In this document: positions 24,250 through 31,359 of the stretch, piece after piece
Layout: each line of letters opens with the position of its first letter
Position numbering within the stretch: position 1 is the stretch's first letter
NCBI RefSeq assembly: GCF_030286555.1
Contig: NZ_JASVWF010000002.1
Span: forward strand, 806,001 to 870,000
Source: Actinomycetospora termitidis
Lineage (GTDB): Bacteria > Actinomycetota > Actinomycetes > Mycobacteriales > Pseudonocardiaceae
Length of the DNA: 64,000 nt
Reading direction: 5' to 3'
The notes under the pieces: model-generated
Database searches by the model: none
Seen by the model: only the letters and a program-made list of their open reading frames with translations
Told to the model about the DNA's origin: nothing
Made by a program: the position numbers and the translations under genes

Positions 24250-24928
24250 TCAGCCCTCCTCGTCGTCGCCGAGCGCGGCGAGGATGCGGCTCGGGTCGGC
24301 GGTCCGGCGGGTGTAGAGGTCGAGGGTGGTCGAGGCCCGCTCGTGACCCAGGACACGTTGGACCATGTTCGGCGGGACGCCGTCGTCGACCAGCCACGTC
24401 GCGTAGGAGTGGCGCAGGTCGTGGAAGCGCAACCCGCCGTGGTGACGACGGGCGATCTCCATCACGGCCTGGTACTCGGTCTTCGTCTCCAACGACTGGT
24501 CGTCGCCGTCCTTGTCGCGCCAGCGGGCCTCGAACTTCTTCTCCCCGAGCTTCTTCACCTCCCCGAGGAACCCGGCCCGCACGAGCGAGGGACGCCACAC
24601 GCGGGCGCGGAAGGCGGTCCGGCCGATCGGGCCCTGAATCTCGTTGGCGAAGACCGGTGAGGTGGACGGCGAGGGCCAGCGCTCGACGTGCTCGGCGATC
24701 AGGCGGCGGGCCCAGCCCGGGATCGGGACGTCACGACGTCCGGCGACCGACTTCGGGAAGGGCTTGAACGACCGGTGCCCGGCGACCTCCACGACGGTGC
24801 GGACCACCCGCAGGACGCCCGCCTCCAGGTCGAGGGCGCCGTCCTTCAGCCCGGCGACCTCCCCCAGCGCAGCACGCAGCCGGCGGCGACGGCGATCAGA
24901 GCGCGGTGTCGCTCGTTGCCTCTCAGTG
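24250..24928 (-). pseudogene. Tyrosine integrase remnant, N-truncated and frameshifted
   Basis: Only the catalytic domain is left. The 5' part reads HRALIAVAAGCVLRWG (with the first catalytic Arg), then a G5 tract at 24861-24865 (C5 on the plus strand) shifts the frame; one more G would restore LRWGEVAGLKDG and an uninterrupted domain. The remainder keeps FHDLRHSYATWLV (H-x-x-R), VLGHERASTTLDLYTRR (G-H and the catalytic Tyr). The N-terminal core-binding domain is absent: sequence upstream belongs to the OLD-like gene, whose stop abuts the remnant. It once catalysed integration at the neighbouring tRNA-Val. A sequencing error in the homopolymer could mimic the frameshift, but not the truncation. 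Confidence 0.82.
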
Positions 24929-26653
24929 CTAGAACAGAAATGAGTCCACTGGAACGCCGTCCAGCATTGCAGCAACTTGCTGGTCGAGCCAGCCTGCCAG
25001 GTTCCTCATGTACGGACTCGAAGTGCCGCTCTTGACGTCGTGCTCAAGAAGTTTGTTCTTAGCGCCGTCCAGTGAAGACTTTGTCACACTTAGTGGAAAT
25101 TCGCTTTCAGCTGGCCGGCCGAGAGCTGAAGTAGGTATAACCGCTCGCACAGTGTCGGTCGAAAGAAATCGCTCGATTCCGCGGAAGGTTGTTCCTAGTT
25201 CGGGATTGCACAGTTCTTCCGAGCAGGCGGTGACAGTCGAATACTCATGCGCTGCAACCGCCTGCTTGAGGCCCTCGACCTTTGGGGCGTCCTCCCAGTC
25301 GCGAAGTACCAAGATAGGTCCTTCAGGCGGACGCGAAGCAAGCACGAGTTGGTTGACCTTGAGGTAGTTGAGCAGAGCGTCGCCGCCTGCCTTGACGAGC
25401 GTATCCACCTCTTCTAGTGCCACCATCCGCCACAAGGGTCGCATACCGGCCCCTCGAATTGCATTCCGCAGATGCGCTGCGTCGAGCTTTCCTTCAACGA
25501 GAACAAGGGGCTTGTCGGATGCTTCCATAAGCGGGTGCTGGAAAGTTGTCACTCGCTGCTTCGTGCTCTGGATGAGAGCATCCCGTGCGCTGGCTCGATT
25601 GATTCTCGTCTGATCGTCCACGAGCGAAGTCAGCCACGCATTGTTCGCTACTCGTACGAACTCGTCTTGATGAGCCGTCGCAAAGACCTGCCGCGACTGA
25701 CTGCACGCATAGGCGTGCAGGTCTGTCGCGAATCGAGACCGAAGGCCGGCGTGCAGGAAGGACTCAGGCTCCTCAACAGCCCAGATTGAAGCCTTCTTCC
25801 ACCCAAATCCCCTAGACCTACCTGTCCGATCAAGAAGATCCAGGACATGCAGGAGCGTAAAGCTTTGCGTTCCCGAACCTTGAAGGCCGGTCGACTGCAA
25901 CCCATGCGAGGTCACTGTCTGGAGAGCGATCTGAAAAGCGAGCTGCGCGAAATCCGCTGGAACATCGGCACTTACTCCTCGGCCCTGAGCTCCGGCCGCA
26001 ACAGCTTGGGAGGTTTGCTTTAGCATGTTAGCTGCGACGCGATTCAGTGCATCCATCGTCTCTGCCACGCCGCCAGTCTTGAACTCGGTCGTGCGGCGTA
26101 GATTGGTCAGCATGCTCTCTCGGAGTGGCTGAATTTCCTTCTCTATGAAGTCGGCCGGCCGAATGTGGTTCGGCACGTAGCGAAATTGGATCGCGCGAAT
26201 AAAGGCGAATGCTGCGGTCCGGTCGTCGCCAGAGGGGGCCTCAACTAAGACTTCCCAGGATTTGCCGAACTGAACAGTCTCCTGGGTGCCGCCGGTGAGA
26301 ATGTCTAGAGTCCAAGTCCGCTGCACGACGAAGGTGTCTTCGAGTTCGTACTTCGTGAAGAAGTCGTCAGTGCCCCGAGGTCGAAATCCGCCGGACAGGT
26401 CGAAAGAAACGCCTACCGAGACGAACTTCCGCTTCCCTGTCCGGCGCAGGAAGTCAGGGTAGTCTCTTCCCAGGCTTATGCTTGTCTGCTCCTCATCTAA
26501 TTGATCATTGAAAAACAGATTCAGTGCTCTAAGAATATTTGACTTTCCACTACTGTTTAAGCCAATAATCGGCGAGTACTCGTCTAGATCGAGCAGGTCG
26601 ACCTTTCGGATCGAGCGAAAGTTCTCTATTCTAACACCAGACAGCAAACGCAT
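24929..26653 (-). CDS. OLD-family-like AAA ATPase with TOPRIM-like C-terminus
   Basis: 574 residues, close to the 586 of phage P2 OLD. N-terminal ABC-type ATPase: RIENFRSIRKVDLL, Walker A GLNSSGKSN, Walker B with IWAVEEPESFLHA and an H-loop in FATAHQDEFV. The C-terminal third has LVLVEGKLDAAHLRNAI, the acidic first motif of TOPRIM nucleases, and ILVLRDWEDA, where the usual DxD appears as D-W-E-D. OLD nucleases give phage exclusion or DNA damage at the cost of the host. No GajB-like helicase accompanies it, so it would be a stand-alone (class 1) form. Base composition and codon use are clearly AT-richer than all neighbours. ATG 26653 was chosen; a TTG at 26710 is in frame. No premature stop is seen. 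Confidence 0.75.
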   Translation of the reverse strand: MRLLSGVRIENFRSIRKVDLLDLDEYSPIIGLNSSGKSNILRALNLFFNDQLDEEQTSISLGRDYPDFLRRTGKRKFVSVGVSFDLSGGFRPRGTDDFFTKYELEDTFVVQRTWTLDILTGGTQETVQFGKSWEVLVEAPSGDDRTAAFAFIRAIQFRYVPNHIRPADFIEKEIQPLRESMLTNLRRTTEFKTGGVAETMDALNRVAANMLKQTSQAVAAGAQGRGVSADVPADFAQLAFQIALQTVTSHGLQSTGLQGSGTQSFTLLHVLDLLDRTGRSRGFGWKKASIWAVEEPESFLHAGLRSRFATDLHAYACSQSRQVFATAHQDEFVRVANNAWLTSLVDDQTRINRASARDALIQSTKQRVTTFQHPLMEASDKPLVLVEGKLDAAHLRNAIRGAGMRPLWRMVALEEVDTLVKAGGDALLNYLKVNQLVLASRPPEGPILVLRDWEDAPKVEGLKQAVAAHEYSTVTACSEELCNPELGTTFRGIERFLSTDTVRAVIPTSALGRPAESEFPLSVTKSSLDGAKNKLLEHDVKSGTSSPYMRNLAGWLDQQVAAMLDGVPVDSFLF

Positions 26654-26758
26654 CTGAGTCGGTCCGCTCCCGCCTCGGTTAGTTAAAGATCCATCCGAAG
26701 ATCGAGCCAACCCACGCCTTCGTTACAGCATGACGCCTTCACGGCGAGGGCGCGCAGG

Positions 26759-27235
26759 TTACGGCGACCCGCCCCACTCCCAACAGCGGGCCATATAACC
26801 GGCCTCATCGGTCTGGGCGACGTCGCCGAGGAGTTGCATCGGGGTCTGCCCGCCATCGCGCCGGTCTTCCCTGCGGTGCCCGGAGGGGACTTCGTGGGCC
26901 ATCTTGGTGATGTAGTCCGCGAGGTCTACGTTCCCGAGGTGTGCCCGCCGAAGGTCCTGCCCGTGCTCGGGTGACGCTCAGAAGCCACGCCGCTTGAGGG
27001 TGCGAAACCAACGCCCGAAGTCGCGGGGGCCAAGCGAGGCGCGGACGAGGTCGGCGGAGACCTGCCCGCGGAAGCACAGAAGCACATGGACGTTCACGTG
27101 CCAGCCATTCACGCCGTGCGTGACCTCGACGGGGCGGGCGCACCCCCGAGCATGCCGCCGAAGCGTTCGGTGTCCTGCTGCCACAACGCGCCGGATGTGT
27201 CTTAGCGCCAGCCTACGCGAGGACGTCTGAGCAGC
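26759..27235 (-). pseudogene. AICE-type replication initiator (Rep) remnant
   Basis: C-terminal part of a RepSA-like initiator. It reads EVTHGVNGWHVNVHVLLCF, which is the H-x-N-x-H form of the HUH metal motif with the typical H-G-x-N-G-W-H lead, then RWFRTLKRRGF, an in-frame TGA at 26980-26978, and continues in the same frame EHGQDLRRAHLGNVDLADYI, TKMAHEV, GGQTPMQLLGDVAQ, ending at TAA 26759. The D-Y-I-T-K-M and T-P-M-Q-L-L blocks are the usual end of these proteins. The N-terminal two thirds are missing, and the final WSRGLR-like block is absent. The boundary at 27235 is approximate. Confidence 0.75.
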
Positions 27236-27426
27236 CCTCGGAAGCGTCGAGGGCGGCGGCGTCCTCGTCGAAATCGTCGGCGGCTGGCGGTCGAGGTCGC
27301 GTCGCTAGGCTCGGTCCTCCAGCTCGGTGCGTTGGGCGCGTTCGGAGTGGGAGCGCCGGAGGCGGTCCCTCGGTCGCGACGTGAATGCCTACCGTCTGGT
27401 CCTGTAAGACCATCGCGAGTCGGCTG

Positions 27427-27432
27427 TAGCTT
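27427..27432 (+). promoter_or_regulatory. Leaderless -10 hexamer of element gene
   Basis: TAGCTT, 6 bases, GTG 27439. The element's own gene shows the same promoter geometry as the host genes. Confidence 0.4.
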
Positions 27433-27438
27433 GACGCC

Positions 27439-28020
27439 GTGTCGATCGATTGGGGCTCGGTGCCCGATTGGTTCGCAGGCGCCGGCGCAGTCATTGCGTT
27501 GGTCTTCGCGCGCTCGGCTGTTGTGTCTGCCAAGCAGACGAACGAGGCCCAAGCCAAGCAGATCGAGCAGCTTGAGGAAGACCGCACGGACCGCGACAAG
27601 GAGCGGCGGGCTGAGCAAGCCACCAACATCGCAGTCTGGGTGAGCACGAACGTCGAGGGCGGCGAGGACCAGCCTGTGATTCGGCTGGTCAACTCGAGTC
27701 CGCTTCCGGTGTACAACATGCTGATCGTCTGTAGGACACCGAGCACCGCCGGCGAGGAGACGTACACGGTCATCGGGCCGCTCAGCGGTCGACGAACCTT
27801 GACTCGGGTGAGCGCCGTCCTTCGAGATGTCATCGCGGACCAGGACTTCGCGGGCATGCACGACCGGGGCGCAGTCCAGGTCTCCTGCTCCTTCCGGGAC
27901 TCGGCGGGCCGCTGGTGGTTCAGGACCGTCGACGGCGAGTTGCATCCCGCTGACGGGCGCGACACAGCCGAGCGGGCGGCACGACGAGGAACCCCGGACC
28001 CAAGATCAATGGAGCATTGA
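27439..28020 (+). CDS. Hypothetical protein with N-terminal membrane helix and coiled coil
   Basis: 193 residues. The start MSIDWGSVPDWFAGAGAVIA contains one hydrophobic segment (about 10-30); next comes a highly charged helix (KQIEQLEEDRTDRDKERRAEQ) likely to be a coiled coil; the C-terminal 120 residues are beta-rich (VIRLVNSSPLPVYNMLIVC, CSFRDSAGRWWFRTVDGEL). Proteins of this plan are common in actinobacterial genomic islands; none has a known role. It is the only plus-strand gene of the integrated element and ends 112 bases before the right repeat. GTG start with a TAGCTT 6 bases upstream. Confidence 0.6.
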   Translation: MSIDWGSVPDWFAGAGAVIALVFARSAVVSAKQTNEAQAKQIEQLEEDRTDRDKERRAEQATNIAVWVSTNVEGGEDQPVIRLVNSSPLPVYNMLIVCRTPSTAGEETYTVIGPLSGRRTLTRVSAVLRDVIADQDFAGMHDRGAVQVSCSFRDSAGRWWFRTVDGELHPADGRDTAERAARRGTPDPRSMEH

Positions 28021-28132
28021 GGCAGCACGAGGCCCAGCAGCAGGCCCCACGGCGCCGGACGTAAGGGCACGAAACAATCGGTCAGCGCCCATGCGACGGG
28101 AGCGAGGCAGACCCCGGAATCGACCGCAGGCC

Positions 28133-28232
28133 CGTTCAGACCGAAGAGGTCACTGGTTCGATCCTAGTATCGCCCACGCAGAAAGGCCCTGGTCAGACAC
28201 TCGCAAGAGTCACCGACCAGGGCCTTCGTCGT
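28133..28232 (+). repeat. Right attachment repeat (attR) of integrated element
   Basis: Copy of the tRNA-Val 3' part and terminator. Relative to the left copy the seven differences include a T-stem change that leaves a G-U pair and one that restores a perfect 12-bp terminator stem (AAGGCCCTGGTC/GACCAGGGCCTT). There is no tRNA 5' half, so no tRNA is made here. Confidence 0.85.
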
Positions 28233-28317
28233 GTCAGGGGTTCGAAGCAGGGTCGTATCGCACGTAGGATCTTCATCAGCCGGTACCCCCGCGGGGCCGG
28301 CGGGGAGGAGCGCCATC

Positions 28318-28593
28318 GTGCTCGGAATCGTCCTGGCCGTCGTGATCTTCGCGCTCGTGTTCGTCGGCGCGGTGCGGATCGCCTACCAGCGGCGCCACCG
28401 CGAGGACGGTGTCGAGGCCCGCGAGGTGTCCGGCGGGACGCCCATCGGCTACCTGCCCGGCTACATGCCCGGGATTCAGCAGCGGGGGCCACGGCGCGAC
28501 GAGGCGGCGACCGAGCTGGTCGAGCCCCCGCACCACCGCGACGCCGCCGTCGACCTCGACGCGAACACGGCCCGCGTACGCCGCAGTCCCTGA
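28318..28593 (+). CDS. Small membrane-anchored hypothetical protein
   Basis: 91 residues: an N-terminal hydrophobic segment LGIVLAVVIFALVFVGAV, then a short basic stretch (RIAYQRRHRED) and a polar C-terminus with GYLPGYMPGIQQRGPRRDE. Function unknown. The start GTG 28318 has GGAGGAG about 9 bases upstream and a TAGGAT at 28265-28270 that could be the -10. First host gene after the integrated element. Confidence 0.55.
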   Translation: MLGIVLAVVIFALVFVGAVRIAYQRRHREDGVEAREVSGGTPIGYLPGYMPGIQQRGPRRDEAATELVEPPHHRDAAVDLDANTARVRRSP

Positions 28594-28595
28594 TC

Positions 28596-29249
28596 TCAGG
28601 CCCGCCCGGCCGGGTCGGGCGCGTAGAAATCGGTGGTCGCCCGGACCGCGGCCGCGACCTGTTCCGGGTCGCCCCCGGCCGCCAGGTGGGCGTCGCCCCA
28701 GGCGGCGGCGCTGCGCCGGCTGAACTCGTGTCCTTCGAGCGACGTCTCGAACTCGGCGTGGTCGGCGGACACACCACCGGACAGGAACTCGGCCAGGGCC
28801 ACGAGAGCGATGTCCCAGCCGACGCCGCCGGCGCCCGGACCGTAGGTCGGGAACATCGGCTCGCCGACGACGGCCGCGTGGATCAGCTCGAACTCGGTTC
28901 TGCCGTCCCCGCCCGGGGTCAGGCGCACCTCGACCTCGCTAGTGCCGGGCCACGCGTCGGCCTCGGGCCCGAACATCCACGAGACCTTCAGGAGCCGCGG
29001 CGGCTCGCACCGGAGGATCTCGCCGTGCTCGCCACCCTCCAACTCGTAGGTCCCGCCGGGTCGGAGGTCACCGGTCACCGGCTTCAACCAGCGGCGCAGC
29101 CGGTCGGGGTCGGTGATGGCATCCCAGACGTCGTCCACCTCGGCGTCGTACCGACGCCGAAGCTCCACGGTGTACGCCTCGCCGGCCGGCAGGGTCCCCC
29201 GGCCCATCGTCCGGCGCACGGCGGCGAGCTCGTCCAGTACGTCCTTCAC
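28596..29249 (-). CDS. SRPBCC (AHSA1-type) domain protein
   Basis: 217 residues. The AHSA1/START fold is marked by VELRRRYDAEVDDVWDAITD, PDRLRRWLKPVTGDLRPGG, PRLLKVSWMFGPEAD and RTEFELIHAAV. These proteins are often co-encoded with an ArsR regulator, as here: the GTG start overlaps the ArsR stop by 4 bases (GTGA). The ligand is unknown. GAGAGGA lies 8 bases before GTG 29249. Confidence 0.82.
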   Translation of the reverse strand: MKDVLDELAAVRRTMGRGTLPAGEAYTVELRRRYDAEVDDVWDAITDPDRLRRWLKPVTGDLRPGGTYELEGGEHGEILRCEPPRLLKVSWMFGPEADAWPGTSEVEVRLTPGGDGRTEFELIHAAVVGEPMFPTYGPGAGGVGWDIALVALAEFLSGGVSADHAEFETSLEGHEFSRRSAAAWGDAHLAAGGDPEQVAAAVRATTDFYAPDPAGRA

Positions 29250-29629
29250 GGTGATGTCCTCTCGGAGGGTGGATCGGGCGCGAGCCGGCGTGCACGCCTG
29301 CCCCGGGCCAGCTCGGTCCCCAGGGCGTCGAGGCGCTGCTCCCAGAGGCGGCGGAACCGGTCCAGCCACGCGTCGACCTCGCTCAGCGGCCCGGACTCCA
29401 CGGCGTAGAACCGCCGAACCCCGTCGGCCCGCACCGACGCGAACCCGCTCTCCCGCAGCACCCGCAGGTGCTGGGAGACGGCCGGCTGGGAGATCCCGAA
29501 CTCGGCGCGGACAACGTCCGTGATGGTCCCCGAGGTCTGCTCGCCGTCGGCGAGCAGCTCCAGGACGCGACGGCGGACCGGGTCGCCCAGGACGTCGAAC
29601 GCGTGCACGGCACCGACTATCCCGTTCAC
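29246..29629 (-). CDS. ArsR/SmtB-type transcriptional regulator
   Basis: 127 residues. Winged helix: AFDVLGDPVRRRVLELLADG, TSGTITDVVRAEFGISQPAV followed by SQHLRVLRESGFASVRADGV and RRFYAVESGPLSEVDAWLDRF. No metal-binding Cys is seen in the recognition helix, so it is of the non-metal group that accompanies SRPBCC genes and acts as an autorepressor. GTG 29629 is preceded at 3 bases by the palindrome CTTATATAAG, a combined -10 and operator. Overlaps the SRPBCC gene by 4 bases. Confidence 0.87.
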   Translation of the reverse strand: MNGIVGAVHAFDVLGDPVRRRVLELLADGEQTSGTITDVVRAEFGISQPAVSQHLRVLRESGFASVRADGVRRFYAVESGPLSEVDAWLDRFRRLWEQRLDALGTELARGRRARRLAPDPPSERTSP

Positions 29630-29631
29630 GA

Positions 29632-29641
29632 CTTATATAAG
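29632..29641. promoter_or_regulatory. ArsR operator / -10 palindrome
   Basis: Perfect 10-bp palindrome CTTATATAAG just before the ArsR start, an AT-only island in GC-rich DNA. It provides the -10 (TTATAT) and is the likely binding site of the ArsR product. Confidence 0.55.
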
Positions 29642-29740
29642 CCAACGCCGGTCCATCTGGCCGCGATCCGAGGAGCCGTCGCCCGTGCGCCGCGATGTTC
29701 TTCTACCGTGGTCCCGGACGGGTGACGGGGAGGGTGCCAG

Positions 29741-30598
29741 GTGGGTGGACGGCGGGTCGTGATCGCGGTCGTGGCGGTCCTCGGGCTGCTCCTCGTCGGC
29801 ACGATCGCCTGGGCGAACCAGGCCCGGCCGGTGCGCTATGTCAACCTCGGGGACAGCTACAGCTCGGGCGCGGGCATCAACCCGGTCGCGGCCGGGACGG
29901 CGCCCGCCTGCAGCCAGTCGCAGCTGAACTGGGCGCACGACCTGGCGTCCGACCGGGGCTACGAGCTCACCGACGTCTCCTGCAGCGGCGCGCAGACCCG
30001 TCACTTCCGCACGTCCCAGGGCGCCGGGGTCGCGCCCCAGCTGGACGCCCTGACGGCGGACACCGACCTGGTCACCCTCACGATCGGCGGCAACGACAAC
30101 GACGTCTTCATCACCGCCTTCGGACAGTGCGCCCAGCTCGGCTTCCAGTCGGGCGGGCGGGGCAACCCGTGCGAGCAGAGGTTCGGGACGAGGTTCGTCG
30201 ACCAGGTGCGCGCCAGCACCTACCCGAACGTCGTCCAGGCGCTGCGGGACGTCCGCGAACGGGCGCCCAAGGCCCGCGTCGCGATCTCGGGCTACCTGCA
30301 GATCCTCTCGCCGCAGGGCTGCTTCCCGGTGATGCCGATCGCGGCCGGCGACGTCGGGTACCTGAACGATCTGCAGGCCACGCTCAACGACGCCGTCCGT
30401 CGCGCCGCCGCCGAGACCGGCGCCACCTATCTCGACGTCACGCCGCTGTCGACCGGTCACGACTCCTGTCAGCTCCCCGGGCAGCGCTGGGTCGAGCCGC
30501 TCGTCCCCGTCAACGCCGCGCCGGTGCACCCGAACGCGTCCGGCGAGCGGGGGATGGCCGAGAACGCCATCGCCCAACTGGGGCTCCAGGCTTCCTGA
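29741..30598 (+). CDS. Secreted SGNH/GDSL hydrolase
   Basis: 285 residues. An N-terminal signal or anchor segment (VVIAVVAVLGLLLVGTIAWA) precedes the catalytic domain: block I LGDSYSSGAG with the nucleophile Ser, block III GGNDND, and block V VHPNASGERGMAENAI with the catalytic His. Cys residues in pairs (CSQSQ, CSGAQ, CAQLG, CEQRF, CFPVM, CQLPG) suggest disulfides outside the cell, as in Rv0518-like SGNH lipases. GGGAGGG lies 7 bases before GTG 29741, and a TACCGT at 29704-29709 could be its -10. Confidence 0.88.
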   Translation: MGGRRVVIAVVAVLGLLLVGTIAWANQARPVRYVNLGDSYSSGAGINPVAAGTAPACSQSQLNWAHDLASDRGYELTDVSCSGAQTRHFRTSQGAGVAPQLDALTADTDLVTLTIGGNDNDVFITAFGQCAQLGFQSGGRGNPCEQRFGTRFVDQVRASTYPNVVQALRDVRERAPKARVAISGYLQILSPQGCFPVMPIAAGDVGYLNDLQATLNDAVRRAAAETGATYLDVTPLSTGHDSCQLPGQRWVEPLVPVNAAPVHPNASGERGMAENAIAQLGLQAS

Positions 30599-30615
30599 CG
30601 GCGGGTCAGGCCGGG

Positions 30616-31275
30616 TCAGGCCCGGCGCGCCGGCAGCTCCGTGAGCGTGCGGAGCTCCTCGGCCAGCCGCGCGCGGTGCTCGTCGAACATCGGTCCGGAG
30701 AGGTCGTCGAGCACCGCCGGGTCCGACGCCACCTCCCAGGCCAGGTCGTCGGTGAGCACCCGCAGGGCCGCGTTCACCGCGGCGGCACGCACCCGGATCG
30801 TCGGGTCCTCCGCCGGCAGCCCGAGCCGGCCGCCCAGCACGGCCGCGAACACCGGCTCGGCCCGTTCGTGCAGCACGAGCCACGTCGCCCGGATCGCGGG
30901 CTCGTCGCGCGACATGCGCACGACGGCGAGCACGGCCCGCATGTCCTCCGAGGACACGAGGTAGGCCGTGCGCAGGTGCTCGCCGAGCTCGGCCGACATC
31001 GGCCACGAGCGCAGGACCTCGGTGAACGCGTCCAGCGACACCGACAGCAGGGGCTCGACGCACGCCTCCTTGGCCCGGAAGAGCCGCCACAGCGTGCGCT
31101 CCGAGACCCCGGCCGCCCGCGCGATCTGCTCGCCGGTCGTCTCGGTGACCCCGTGCCGGCGGAACAGCTCGACGGCCTCGCGCGAGATCGCCAGCCGCTG
31201 CCGCCGGCGCTGCTCCTCGGTGACCGGCGGCCGGCCGCGGCGGCCACCGGGGCCGTCGTGCACGCCTGTGGTCAT
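30616..31275 (-). CDS. TetR-family transcriptional regulator
   Basis: 219 residues. N-terminal helix-turn-helix RLAISREAVELFRRHGVTET, TGEQIARAAGVSERTLWRLF followed by a C-terminal ligand domain of the TetR_C type. It is divergent from a cytochrome P450, its most likely target, with an inverted repeat in between. ATG 31275 has TAAGGT 6 bases upstream (leaderless geometry), which decides it over the in-frame GTG at 31281. Confidence 0.87.
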   Translation of the reverse strand: MTTGVHDGPGGRRGRPPVTEEQRRRQRLAISREAVELFRRHGVTETTGEQIARAAGVSERTLWRLFRAKEACVEPLLSVSLDAFTEVLRSWPMSAELGEHLRTAYLVSSEDMRAVLAVVRMSRDEPAIRATWLVLHERAEPVFAAVLGGRLGLPAEDPTIRVRAAAVNAALRVLTDDLAWEVASDPAVLDDLSGPMFDEHRARLAEELRTLTELPARRA

Positions 31276-31299
31276 CCGCACACCTTAGCGACTCTTTAA

Positions 31300-31314
31300 T
31301 GGCACTGTCTGCCA
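31300..31314. promoter_or_regulatory. Candidate TetR operator
   Basis: TGGCA-CTGTC-TGCCA inverted repeat between the divergent TetR and P450 genes, 13 bases upstream of the TetR -10 hexamer. Confidence 0.4.
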
Positions 31315-31359
31315 CAAAGACGTACGGTCGGTGATGCCGTCGTCACCACGAGGAGCGTC

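Larger units (their letters stand above)
24102..28232. mobile_element. Decayed AICE-like integrative element at tRNA-Val(CAC)
   Basis: Bounded by 100-bp direct repeats derived from tRNA-Val(CAC). Inside are, on the minus strand, a Rep remnant, an OLD-like ATPase/nuclease gene and an integrase remnant adjacent to the tRNA, and on the plus strand one hypothetical gene near the right repeat. Integrase beside the tRNA plus a Rep with an H-V-N-V-H motif is the core plan of actinomycete integrative and conjugative elements. No FtsK/TraB-like transfer gene or excisionase is present. The OLD gene is visibly AT-richer than everything around it, so the cargo has a separate origin. With Rep and integrase both broken, the element should be immobile. 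Confidence 0.82.

Noticed and set aside
24250..24975. Integrase frame as an intact 241-residue protein
   Set aside because: The first 35 codons translate OLD-gene tail and out-of-frame sequence; the true int frame is shifted at the G5 tract and lacks the N-terminal domain.
27202..27945. 247-codon minus-strand frame opposite the element's hypothetical gene
   Set aside because: No recognisable motif and antisense to a better-supported gene with promoter; it overlaps the start of the Rep remnant in another frame.
28133..28176. A second tRNA-Val gene near 28.1 kb
   Set aside because: Only the 3' portion is present, without acceptor 5' strand or D arm; it is the att repeat.
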